From assembly GCF_040712315.1 (NCBI RefSeq), contig NC_134014.1, positions 41,157,634 to 41,221,633 on the forward strand: a stretch of 64,000 nucleotides of DNA, written 5' to 3'. The notes beneath the pieces are model-generated. The model had not been told where the DNA came from. It saw only the letters and a program-made list of their open reading frames with translations, and did not search any database. Each line of letters opens with the position of its first letter. Position 1 is the first letter of the stretch. Shown in pieces: positions 20,759-32,126 of the stretch. Made by a program: the position numbers and the translations under genes. This DNA is from Castanea sativa (taxonomy: Eukaryota > Streptophyta > Magnoliopsida > Fagales > Fagaceae).

Positions 20759-23039
20759 ATGTCTAGGGAGACGCCGAGTAATCAATCGTCAATCCGCGAC
20801 GGAGCGGGTTACGACGAAGTTTTCCCATCAGGTCGTGAGCCCGCGGAGGGCCTATCCTGGTCGTTAGAAAGAGAATCGTCAACTCCTTCTGACGGTGAAG
20901 TAGAGAGTTCTAGAGGAAGTGAGGTGTACGGTGATGAAGAAGGGGTAGCCGACGAAGATCAAGGGGTTCGTGGAAGGGAAAGTAGAAGTGACGGAGGTGA
21001 AAGTGACGGTGACGAGGAAGCCTCAGTGAGCACCTCGGGATCCTCTGGTGATGACCGTCCCTTCATCTTACCCCCCGAGTGGTCCGTCAACAATTTCCTC
21101 CCGACGATGTCGGAGAACGTTTTCAAAAGTTTGCGGTCCCGTTACCAAATACCAGACGACATTCCCATCCGTCCGCACCGAGGAGGGTGAGAGGTGCTAC
21201 TCGGTGACGAACCGCGGACGTCGGCATGTATGATGCCATGTTCGCGGCAGACTAAGGTTGCCGCCGACCCGCATTACACCATCAACTGGATAACTTCCTT
21301 TGGATTTCCGTCGCCCGCATTGCCCCCAATGCTTGGCGAACCTTCATTGGTGCCGAGATCTTGTGGGGTAGTCTAAGTGGTGGGAACCGTCAGCTGACCT
21401 TGGACGAGTTCTTTTGGTGTTATCGTCCTCAACACATTTCCTCGTCAAAAGGAGTGTACCATTTTGCGTGCCGAGGGATAAGGAGTTGAAGCTAGTGTCG
21501 ATATGCCCGACTCCAATAGGAAGTGGAAGGGCGTATACTTTTGTAGAAGGGACAAATTGGGTATGTCGTCAAGAGGAGCTGGGAGTCAATGCCCAAGTGG
21601 TTTTGATAACATGGGCTTACGTTAGAGATTCAGGTTAATCCCGTCGACTCTTCTCGCCTCGTCTACTCTTTTGCTATCCTAACCCGTCACTTTTCATTGC
21701 AGCTAATAATCGTCCACGTATTACCGAGGAGCAGGAGGATTTCATTCATCGAGTGACGGCCATTCCATTGGACGAGAGGAAGTGTCGGGATCTAATCACG
21801 TTAGATACTCTTCACTTATATTGTGGAGGTCCTGAACCGACGGAGGAAGCTCGCAAATTGAACGCTTATTCACGTCGTCGTAAGTGCTTTTTAACTTCTT
21901 GCCTTTATCCCGACGTTGTCTCTTTCTAACCCTTATTCTTCGCAGAAATGGAGTCGGCTAAACAACGGATTCGAGCGCTCGCCGCGGCCAAGAAGAGACA
22001 AGCAGGAGAAGGTCGGGGACGAGTCAACCCCACCGTCAACCCACGTGCCCGTCGGGAAGGTCGCGGCCAAGAGGAAACCTCGACGGTAGGGAAGACCGTC
22101 AAGGAAGAAAGCCGCCCCAACCCCCGGGGACAAGTTCGCGAAGGCCGTCGCCTCCTGTGCCCGTTCATGGGGCGTGTAGCGGCCCATGACCTCGTCGGGC
22201 CCTATCTCCTGTGGGTCCGCTTCGTCGCCTTCGACCCACAAAGATTACGCCGTAGAGGTGACGGAGTCCATTTTGAAGGATGAGGAAATGGACCTTTGTG
22301 CCGAGCGTACCATTGACGAGATAAAGGCGTCAGCCTCGACCTTACTGTGGTGAGTCTCGCTTTCTATTTTGATGCCCGTCCAACTTTTTATGCCCCGACG
22401 TTGTCCCGTCCCCTTTTTCTTTCAAGAGGCTATGGTTCGCATGAAGGCACGGCCAAGTCTGTGTGCTCGCCAAGGAAGGGGTGATCACCCGTCCGAACGA
22501 GCGCGTCAAGTACCTAGGCCGACGGTCCGGGCGCGGTTCAAGGAGGCGAACAAAATCTTGGGCACGGAGCTGAGGGACTATAAGGAAAAGCTGACGGAGG
22601 AAACCCGTCGAAGGGAGCTGGAGACGGAAGCCAAGGTGTCGGTGGAGAAGGAGTTGAGGTCCATCCTAGTCCAAGTGGAGACGGCTAGGAATGACGCTGT
22701 GGCGGAGTTCAAGGAGTCGTCAGCCTTTATAGACGCTTGCACCGCCTACTACGGGGACGGGTTCGAGGACCGCTTGAAGCAAGTGAAATCGCCTATCCCG
22801 ACTTGGATTTGTCATGGTTTTCAATGGACGTGTCAATCCGGTCAACCCCTGCTGGGGACGCCGTTCATGAAGAAGCCGACGACAATAATCGCAGAGACAA
22901 CGGCCGTCGTCTAGCCCAGCCAGCTGCGGATAACTCCGTCACTCTGACTCCAAATCCTCGCAATGGCGACCCAAATGCCGTCAGCCCTTCCCTCTCCTGT
23001 GCCCAGCCTTTTACTGCCGAAGACGATGGAGGACACTGA
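20759..23039 (+). pseudogene. Antisense multi-exon gene of Tat-B (decayed)
   Basis: It runs opposite to gag-pol, between the tandem array and the 3' LTR, the place of the extra antisense ORF known in Tat elements. The N-terminus is acidic and Ser/Glu/Gly-rich (20759-21060), followed by a globular part (SLRSRYQIPDDIPIR; FVEGTNWVCRQEELG) and a charged coiled-coil region (22530-22700, KEANKILGTELRDYKEKL). Likely introns with GT..AG borders are 21634-21702, 21880-21945 and 22350-22426; joining across the second gives RRQMESAKQRIRALAAA. Frameshifts occur near 21180, 21360-21500 and 22790. Function is unknown. Homologous to the Tat-C antisense gene at 51585-54123 in layout and partly in sequence. 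Confidence 0.75.
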
Positions 23040-23078
23040 CGCTCCCCTATGAACTTAAAGTTTTCTTTTCTTCTTCTT

Positions 23079-23110
<32 letters not shown>

Positions 23111-23700
23111 AGAAGTGTAGACGGAATAGTACTTGACGCCCACTTTTCTGGGCCTTTGTAAAGACATTGCTTACTTTAATTTTAATGTCATTTTATGCTT
23201 CAAGTATGTGTGTGTTTTTTATTGCAATTTAGAATTGTTATTTATGTGCTTCGTCAGCTTAGGGGTGATGGGATTATTTTCTTTCAATTCAATTTTTTGA
23301 ACTGATGATGGCGTCAGCTTCTTTTCCATGAAAACTCGGGGTCTTTTTTTATCATTCCGTCAGTTTCATGGGCGACGTCGTTGGACAACTTAATTGTATG
23401 CCTTAGTTTCTTAACGGCGTCACCTTTTTCTTTTAGCTAATCTAGCTTGGCGTATCCATTTGGCAATACGCCCATTATTTCTACGAACAATGCCGTCAGC
23501 TAACTTTGAACATAACACCGTTATTAGGCCGTCACTTCGAACAGAACACCGTCACTTTGAACATAACACCGTCACTTTGTTGCATCATGGCAAGGTGACG
23601 AGCTCAAGAGGGACATCAGCATTTTATTGCCCTTGTGCATCTTATGCGTTTGGTGGTAAGGCCTTCTAGTAACGAGGTCGTCCACCTTGTTGTCCTTAGA
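23040..23700. other. Tat-B spacer between antisense gene and tandem array
   Basis: Non-coding. It holds a long T tract (23083-23109) and scattered CCGTCA/CGTCAG words like those in the LTR (for example ACACCGTCACTTTG repeated at 23545-23580). Confidence 0.6.
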
Positions 23701-23707
23701 TTGGGAT

Positions 23708-24062
23708 CGTCCATTTTGTGGATTTTAGGTGTAAGATTGTCCACTTTGTGGATTTATTTATGACGCCGTCCACTTTGTGGACTTGGATGTAGGCCGTCCA
23801 CTTTGTGGACTTGGATGTAGGCCGTCCACTTTGTGGACTTAGATGTAGGCCGTCCACTTTGTGGACTTATAAGCAGGTCGTCCACTTTGTGGACTTATAA
23901 GCAGGTCGTCCACTTTGTGGACTTGGATGTAGGCCGTCCACTTTGTGGACTTATAAGCAGGTCGTCCACTTTGTGGACTTATAAGCAGGTCGTCCACTTT
24001 GTGGACTTGGATGTAGGCCGTCCACTTTGTGGACTTATAAGCAGATCGTCCACTTTGTGGAC
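23708..24062. repeat. 28-bp palindromic tandem array of Tat-B
   Basis: GTCCACTTTGTGGAC, a perfect inverted repeat with a 3-base loop, recurs every 28 bases at 23768, 23796, 23824 and so on to 24048 (11 units). Two imperfect units precede it at 23708 and 23739. The 13-base linkers are of two kinds, and from 23852 they follow a b-b-a pattern that gives an 84-bp higher-order period. The apparent open frames across it are an effect of the 84-base period, not genes. Confidence 0.95.
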
Positions 24063-24295
24063 TTGGATGTAGAGGACCTGTTGTTTTCTTCAAGACATAA
24101 AAAATTCATTAGTCGTTTCTGAATGAACCTCCTCTTATTATGATGAATGCATAAGTAAAATTTTGTTCAAAAATAGGAAAGATAAGTTTTCAGCCCTTTG
24201 GACTTAAAATAAACTGTAGACAAGAATAAGCTAAGACAAATAATTAAGGATCCTAAACTGGCAATGAGGAGTAACGTTCTGCTTGCTATCTTCTA

Positions 24296-27200
24296 CTAGT
24301 AGTATTTTCTGAGGTGCTCGGCGTTCCATGGGTGTCGCAGCTTCTGCCCGTCGAGAGTCTCTAGGTGATAGGTGCCCTTTCTTCGCCATGATATGATCTT
24401 GTAGGGTCTTTCCTAGTTCGGGCCGAGCTTTCCTTGTGTAGGATCTCTGGCTGTGCCCATTACTTTCCTTAAAACAAGGTCTCCGACTTTGAAGTCTCGG
24501 TGCTTGACTTGGGAGTTGTAGTGCTTGCTTACGAGGTCCTGGTATCGCGCGAGTCTCTCGCTCGCCCACCGCCCTTACTTCGTCAATTAGATCCAGCTTG
24601 TAAACGAAGCTCTTGATCATTTCTTCCCTCGTCGTGATTGGCCACCCTATAACTTGGAGTCCTATCTCGGCCGGAATGACCGCTTCATTTCCGTATGTCA
24701 CTGGAAAGGGGTTTCTCCCGTAGGGTTCGCACCGTTGTTCCGTATGCCCACAACACGCCGGGTAGCATCTCGGGCCATACGCCCTTCGCCCCCTCGAGCC
24801 GAGTCTTGATGATTCGAAGCAAGGATCGGTTGGTGACTTCTACTTGTCCGTTTGCCCTCGAGGATGGGCCGGGGAGGAATAATGGTTCTTGATTCCTAAC
24901 TCGAAGAAGGCTCGAAAAGAGTCGTTGTCAAATTGTTTACCGTTGTCCGAGATTAAGACTCTTGGAATTCCATACCTGCAAACAATGTTTCTCCATACAA
25001 AACCCCGTATGTTCTTTTCAGTAATTGTGGCGAGGGCCTCAGCTTCAACCCATGTGGTGAAGTAATCGATGCCGACGACGAGGAACTTCAGCTGCCTTGC
25101 TGCCATCGGGAATGGCCCCATGATGTCCAACCCCCATTGGGCGAATGGCCACGGGGCAGTTATGGGGGTCAATTCTTCCGCCGGTTGTCGAATGATGTTG
25201 CTGAACCTTTGACACTTGTCGCAAGCTCTCACATAAACCTGGGCGTCATTTTGCATTGTTGGCCAATAGTATCCGGCCCGAATCAACTTTTGTACCAATG
25301 ACCGTGACCCGGAATGGTTGCCGCATATCCCCTCGTGTACTTTTCTCATAATATAGCTTGCTTCTTCGGGGTCCACGTACCTTAGGTATGGTCGAGAAAA
25401 GCCCCTTTTGTAGAGGACGCCCTTTATCAAGACAAACCGTGCAGACCGGACCTTCAGCTTCCTAGTAGCCTCCTTTTCGTCAGGCAACGTGCCATCTTTT
25501 AGGTAGGAGATCAAGGGTGTGTCGGAACCAATTTCCTGTATGCAGACAACGTCAATTAACGGTGAGGACTGAATGAAAGAAAGTACCTTGTCGATGGGGG
25601 TCATAGTTTCCGCAGATGCAGCTTTGGAAAGTCGGTCGGCATGTTCGTTTTCTCCTCTTAGAATTTGGACTATTTTGGCTTGCAGCCCGTCCATCCTCCT
25701 TTTTGCTTGCTCCCAGTACCTCTTCATTCTTTCACCCTTGCACTCGTACTCGCCGTTTACCTGGCTTGTGACGACTTGGGAGTCGCAATGAACAACCACA
25801 TTCGTGGCCCCTACAACTTGAGCAAGGTCCAAACCTGCTATCAGGGCTTCATACTCAGCTTCATTGTTAGTTGTAGGAAAGTCGAGGCGAATCATGCATT
25901 TGAGCTCGTCGCCTTCCGGAGAGTTAAGCACGACCCCTACCCCGCCAGCCCTTCTTGTTGGATGACCCGTCGTTGAAAATGTCCCATTGGGGATTCTTCT
26001 CCTCTTCGCCTTCCGGCCGGTGAACTCGCCGATGAAGTCGGCTACGCTTGTCCCTTGATGGCGACGCGGGGCGATATTGTATATCAAATTCACTTAGTTC
26101 TACTCGGACCATAACGCCATTCGTCCGGCAGCCGGGGGCTGCCCATTGCGCGCCGCAAAGGTTTGTCGGTTAGAACGACTATTGTATGGGCTTGAAAATA
26201 TGGCTTGAGCTTACGGGCCGCCGTAACCAAAGCGAAGGCAAGTTTCTCCATGGGGGGATACCTCTCTTCTCGCACCGTGCAATGCCTTGCTCGCGTAGTA
26301 CACGGGTCGTTGGACCTTATCGTCTTCTCTAATTAAGGCCGCGCCGACGGCCATCGGGGAAACGGCCGGATAGAGGAACGCTTCTTCTCCCGTTTGCGAG
26401 GGGCTTAGCAATGGCGGGAAGAGAGGTAGACCTTTAAATCTTCGAACGCTTGTTGACACTCGGCGGTCCATTCAAAGGATTTTTTCAATGTTCGAAAAAA
26501 AGGTAGACATCTATCTCGCGGCCTTCGACACAAATCGCTAAGCGCGGCGACCCTACCATTGAGGCTTTGTACTTCCTTGATATTTTTAGGAGGGGCCATC
26601 CCCATAATGGCCCGAATCTTGTCCGGGTTGGCCTCGATCCCTCTTTGGGATACCATGTACCCCAAGAACTTTCCCCGCCGTCACTCCAAAGGCACACTTG
26701 TTTGGGTTGAGCTTCATGTTGTAGGAGCGAAGAGTATCAAATGTTTCCTTAAGATCCTCTAGATGAGCTTCTTCCTCTTGGCTTTTGACTAGCATGTCGT
26801 CGACATACACCTGGACGTTCCTTCCAATCTGTCGTGCAAACATTTTGTTCATGAGCCTCTGATAGGTTGCGCCAGCGTTTATGCCGGGCGGGCATGACCC
26901 GTAGCAAAAAAGGCCTTGGCTTGTTACGAATGAAGTCTTCTCCTCGATCGACCCTCATCCATTCGGATCCGGTTATACCGTGAGAATGCATCCATGAAGC
27001 TTAGCAACTGATGTTTGGCTGTAGAATCCACCAGGACGTCGACCCGCGGGAGGGGGTAGCTATCTTTGGGGCATGCTTTGTTTAAGTCCGTGAAGTTGAC
27101 GCACATCCTCCATTTCCCGTTGTTCTTTTTGACCATTACGACGTTCGCCAACCAATCGGGGTAATATACTTCCCTAATAAATCCCGCTTCTTGCAGTTTG

Positions 27201-29501
27201 CGGACTTCTTCTGCTATTGCTTGGTCTCTTTCTTGGGCAAAGGTTCTTTTCTTCTGTCGGACGGGCGGAAAAGATGGCGACACGTTCAACCTGTGCACCA
27301 TGACCGACGGGTCGATTCCCGGCATGTCTTCGTGGCTCCATGCGAATACATCTTTGTTTTCTTTCAAGAAAGTTGCGATTTTCTGACGTACCGCCGGGTC
27401 GGCCAGGGTTCCGACTTTTGTCGTTTGCTTCGGGTGGGCTTCGTCGAGATGTACGTCTTCAAGCCTCTCGACGGGCTTTGTCGCCACCCGACGTTCTCCT
27501 ATGTTCATGGCTTGAATGTGATTGTCCATCTCCATCATGGCCACGTAACATTCTCGCGCGGATACCGATTTCCTCTCAATTCTCCAATTCCATGATCGCA
27601 GGGAATTTTATCATCAAATGGTATGTCGAGGTTACGGCTCTCCAGCGAGTTGAGGGTCGGGACGTCCTATGATGGCATTGTAAGCCGACGAGCAATCGAC
27701 TACCGTGAATGTTACGTTCCGGTGACTGCGTGGGTAGTCTCCAACGGTTACCGCTAAAGTGACAGCCAAGTGGATGTACCCTCGCCCCTCCAAAGCCAAT
27801 GAGTGGGGCATTAACCGGAGTTAGTCGCTCCCTTTCAATTCGCATCCGTTGGAAAGCGGGATAGTAAAGGATGTCTGCTGAACTACCGTTGTCTACGAGA
27901 ACTCGGTGTATGTTGTAGTCTCCCGCCTGTATGGTGACGACCAAAGTGTCGTCATGGGGGTGGTGAAGGCGCTGGGCATCTACTTCCGAGAATTCAATGG
28001 GGGGATTTCCAATCCGTGACCTTCCAAGCGCAGGACTTGCCGATTGGACGTTCTGGACCGTTCTGATGTATGTCTTTCGGGCTTTCTTCGAAGATCTGGC
28101 CCTTGTGGTGCCTCCTACAATCATCCTTATGTCTCCTACGGGTTGCCTGGGGCGATCATTATCTCGCCGAGGGGCTTGATTTTGTGGCGGGTCTGCCCTC
28201 TCTTTGTTGACAAACCTCTATAACCTCCCTTGCCTAATGAGAGCTTCTATTTGCTGTTTCAGGTCGTAGCAATCGGCGGTGTCATGGCCGTGGTCTTGAT
28301 GAAATCGGCAGTACTTATCCCTTGGCCTCCTGTTGGGATCTCCCTTCAGCTTTCCAGGAAAGGCCAAAGTTTCCTCGTCTTTAATCTGCATCAACACCTG
28401 GTCGATGGGCGCATTCAGGGGAGTGAAGTTCGTGTACCTTCCTGTAGGCGGCTTGGGTCGTCGATCATCTCGTCCCTCTCTCGGTTCTCCCCTTTTTCGT
28501 CCATTATCGGGTTTCGTATCTTCCCGTCTCTCCCTTTTTCTCGGGTTTATGGTCGTCTTCGTGCCAAGGCATCCTCCGCGTTCATATACTTCGTCGCCCC
28601 CCGTAGTATACGTCGGACATAGTCTTCGGGTCATTCTTGCATAGAGAGAACAAGAACTTACCCTCTTGTAGCCCGTTCGTGAATGCCGCCACAAGTATCT
28701 TGTCGTCTCGCGTCGTCTATCGAGAGGGATTCCTTGTTAAAGCGGCTATATAGGACCTTAACGTCTCGTCTTCTCGCCGCTTAATGCCCGCATACACGCA
28801 ATAGACCTCTTGTGTCGATGACTTCCAATAAAGTGTGACACGAACTGTGCGCCCAGTTCCTTAAAGGTGCTGATAGAATTAGGCGTCAGCTTGGTGTACC
28901 AATCCCTCGTAGGCCCCTTCAAGGTGGTAAGAAAAGCCCTGCACATGATTTCATCCGGTACCCCCTGAAGATGCATCAGGGTTCTAAAAGACTCCAGGTG
29001 GTCCAACGGGTCTTTGGATCCGTCGTAATTTTCAACATGGGGCATGCGAAACTTCGGAGGAACGGGGCATGAATTCACCAACGCTGTGAAAGGCGAATCC
29101 GTTCTATGAACTAGGTCGTCCAGATTGCTGGATACCCGTCCTCTGAGGGCGTTCATCATCACATCCATGCGTTCCCTCATCTCCTGCATCTCAGCCGTGA
29201 TATGAGGTGGTAGGGAGTCCGAGGCAGATGGCGGGTTTGTCTCCGGCCGCTCCAGCCTTGTTGGTGCGGTGCTACCTTCAGGCCTGGCGGCATTCCTCCC
29301 TTCTGGGCTTGCTACTTCCTGGTCCTCCCCTGGTGCACTTTGGTGTGCGGTCACCTGCCGTAGTTGCTCTTCTAAGTCGTGATTCTGTTTAGTAAGGCGC
29401 TCGACGGCAGCAGCCAGCATCTGGACTTGCCTTTCTAGCGCTGTAGCATGCGGTTCGTCGCCTTGGTTGTTGATTGTTGCCATCGATCGAGTGAGTACCA
29501 T
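24296..29501 (-). pseudogene. Tat-B gag-pol pseudogene
   Basis: The start is ATG 29501 (MVLTRSMATINN) and the end is TAG 24296-24298 after HLRKYY. Gag spans 29501-28218, with the knuckle CRFHQDHGHDTADCYDLK. Protease has VDNGSSADIL near 27880. Reverse transcriptase (27544-26500) keeps YVDD. RNase H lies at 26050-25580. Integrase (25350-24300) has HEGICGNHSG and CDKC zinc ligands and the core ISDNGKQF. The frame changes after Gag, between protease and reverse transcriptase, within reverse transcriptase and inside the integrase core near 24850, so the product is broken. The LTR promoter would drive it. The family resemblance to Tat-A/C is clear but distant. Confidence 0.93.
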
Positions 29502-29548
29502 ACAACTTTTTGTCTCAGGAATAGAGCAAGGCTGAATGTCTAGCTTCC

Positions 29549-29564
29549 CACAGACGGCGCCAAC
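29549..29564 (-). other. Primer-binding site of Tat-B
   Basis: Minus-strand GTTGGCGCCGTCTGTG abuts the 5' LTR. It is the same core as in Tat-C. Confidence 0.85.
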
Positions 29565-30331
29565 TGATGATGCCTAAGAAATCACCAGTAAGCTGCTAGT
29601 ACTCCACCGATTGAAGCAACACCTGCGAAGAAAAAGTAGGTGATCGACAGAGAGCACCGGTGTGGTGCCGGCCAAAGACCCTCCGACGATCAAGTTAGAA
29701 TCTTTAAACAACCCTAGAGTGCCAGAGTTGAGGTAATTGTGCGTACCTTTTGTCATGAGGGTTTTTGGGGTTTATATAGTGGTGTAGAGCCGAAATAAAC
29801 GCCTTGGCGAGGAAGTACTTTCCTTTTAGAAGAGCAATTCGCGGATCTTTGCATATCGTATAGAGCTCTTTTCCTTATATGGATCCTTTTGACTAAGACC
29901 AAACGTGTAGCGAAAGAACTTTCCTTATATTCACGTATGTAGAAGTCAAGATAGATTAAGAATGGAGGTTGGATTACCCCTTCAGCCTTTTTTCTGCCTA
30001 GGTCGTCAACCAATATGCACCTCCTACACTGCCGCTAGCCTAGGTCGTCAACCAAAGTGCACCTCCTACACTGCCGTCAGCCTAGGTACATCTCCAAAGA
30101 TGCCGCCAGCTAAGGACCTTCTCACCTTGGCCGTCAGTCTTCGCTATCTTGATTCCTTTAGCCTAACGTCACCACGTAAGGGGTGTGGCCTCGAACGTTA
30201 AAAGAGGTGTCAACGACAATAGCTGACGGATAGTATATTTCCGTCAGCTTATTAACGTGCAGTCAGTATGTAATAAGTATAATTCCGTCAACTTCTTAAC
30301 GTACCGTCAGCATAAAATAACGTCACTATCA
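29565..30331 (-). repeat. 5' LTR of Tat-B
   Basis: This 767-bp LTR pairs with 19583-20348. The minus-strand TATATAAA near 29771-29778 is the probable promoter of gag-pol. Confidence 0.95.
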
Positions 30332-30645
30332 CACAACATCAAATTAAAAGCTTACAGAAATATATATACGTCACATATTACCAAAGAAATTCAATTTCGT
30401 GTAGAAAACGAAAGAAAAATTCATTCTTCTTCTTGAAATAAAACCTCTATAGTTCTTCTACCTAAATCTTCATTCATACAATCAATAAAGCTGGAATTTG
30501 AAATTGGAATCTTGGAATTCCTCATAGCCTGTCTTATTGGAACAAATTGGAATCTTCATTTATAAGAAACATATTCAGACACAGTGTTCAAAATTCAAAT
30601 TTCAATTAATTAAATGAATTCTTCAAGGTTTGAAATTGAAATCTC
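30332..30645. other. Non-coding spacer
   Basis: AT-rich and unique in this window. It is the right flank of Tat-B and so possibly the continuation of the old ACA-copy intron; similarity to intron 1 at 60720 is too weak to say. Confidence 0.5.
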
Positions 30646-30842
30646 GGGGGTTGGCCGAGTGGTTGGACACTCGATCTTAAAGTGGTTGTCTTGGGTTTGA
30701 CTAGGAGCTCCCTAGTTCAAGTCCGGGCAACAGCAGGCCAGTCATTTACACCGCTATGGGCCCACTTGTTGCGAATAGTGATTAGTTTCTGGTTAAAAAC
30801 TTTGAGGAAACACTGTTGGAAACCAAAAAAAAAAAAAAATTT
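30646..30842 (+). mobile_element. tRNA-derived SINE
   Basis: The head has an A box (TTGGCCGAGTGGTTGG) and a B box (AGTTCAAGTCCGG) as in a leucine-type tRNA, and the tail is poly(A) (30825-30839). AAATCTC flanks both sides (30639-30645, 30843-30849). It is too degenerate and long to be a tRNA gene. Confidence 0.85.
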
Positions 30843-30995
30843 AAATCTCTAACAGCCATACACACGCAGGCCAATAGTGTATGTTTGGTACGCACAAAAA
30901 ATTGGGTCAACAGAAATTATTTAACATGTTGACTGTAAAATAACCCTTCCCACCCGTAAAATCATTTCCATTCTCATTTTACCTTCAAATCTCAT

Positions 30996-32126
30996 TGTGG
31001 ACGACTAAATTTCTTGGTTCGAAATAAATCAAACAAGTAAAATAGTTTCACAAATGCGAATTTGTATTGATGAATGTGTGGTACAATTCTCCGTGATTAC
31101 AAAAGAGTGATCTTTTGATTCGATCTCCTTGAAAGATTTGTTGATTGGAATTGTGGTAATGTGATTTTGATTCGAATACCGAATATACTTCAGTTTAGCT
31201 AAAGAATGGATCGAAGATCCTTGAAACAGAATTACAATGAATCTCTGGCTATGAGCTTGTTAGAAATCCTTTATTATTCACGTTCTTTGTGTTCTTTGTG
31301 TGTTCTTTGTCTTCGAAGATTTGTGGTGGAAGTTCTTTGGGGCTTTAGAGGCTTGAATCCGTAGAGCTTCATTGATTTGTGGTTTGTGAGGTTTCTGGAG
31401 GCTTTTGAGCTTGATTCCAGTGAACTTTGAGATCTAGGAATATGATTTGGATGATTCCTCTTCGATTGTTCTTCGTATTTGAAGGTTTGTGGTGGAAGTT
31501 CTTTGGGGTTTTGGAGGCTTGAATCCGTAGAACTTTGCCAATTTGTGGTTTGTTGAGGTTTCTGGAGGCTTTTGAGTTTGATCCCAGTGAACTTTAAGAT
31601 CTAGACAAGTAGTTTGGATGATTCTGCTTCGAATGTTCTTCATATTCAAGGTTAAAGTTCTTGAAGTTCCTGGAGGCTTCAGGGCTTTCTTTCGGCAGAG
31701 CTTCTGTACTTCTGAGTGCTTCTGAATCTTCTCTGATGCTGCTTGTGGTCTAGATGGCTTGGTGTCTCTTTAAATGTCTTAGGAAGGCTTCTATTTATAG
31801 GAGTTTGGGGGTGGGTGAGCAACACGTGGCGGAGTCTGATTGGTGACACATGTCACAGCCTGATTGGTCCACTTATGTCATCGCTTACACGTACTGGATT
31901 GCTTATGTCATTGCTTACACGTGCAGGGTTGCTTATGTCATCGCTTACACATGCTGATGCGTTTTATGCCCCTATTTCAATGACACTTGGCAAGTTTCTA
32001 TTGGTTTTTGAATAGTGATAGCAAAACCTAGTAGTAGTACATGGCGCTTTGTAATTGGTCGTATTTTGTGGACTTGATAATACGATGTGTCAGCTCGTGA
32101 TAGGTTGGGAATTTTCCCTCTCTACA
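30996..32126 (-). repeat. 3' LTR of the gag-only element
   Basis: 1,131 bp. A minus-strand TATAAATA box lies at 31792-31799. An internal direct repeat is visible: about 120 bp around 31460-31600 resembles 31310-31440 (TTTGTGGTGGAAGTTCTTTG in both). Confidence 0.95.

Larger units (their letters stand above)
19583..30331 (-). mobile_element. Tat-B: complete Tat-lineage Ty3/gypsy retrotransposon (10.7 kb)
   Basis: The two LTRs (766 and 767 bp) are flanked by the 5-bp duplication CACAA (19578-19582, 30332-30336). On the minus strand the order is 5' LTR, PBS, gag-pol, tandem array; a plus-strand antisense gene then fills the space before the 3' LTR. By eye the LTRs differ at about 17 substitutions and one indel (roughly 2 percent, mostly transitions), so the insertion is fairly recent. 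It landed in the ACA pseudogene. Gag-pol has stops and frameshifts, so it is not autonomous now. Confidence 0.95.

Noticed and set aside
23833..24093. Repetitive open frames on both strands
   Set aside because: They come from the 28-bp array; 84 bases is a multiple of three, so stops are absent by periodicity.
30646..30735. Possible leucine tRNA gene
   Set aside because: The A and B boxes are present, but the acceptor and anticodon stems do not close, and a poly(A) tail with target duplications shows a SINE.
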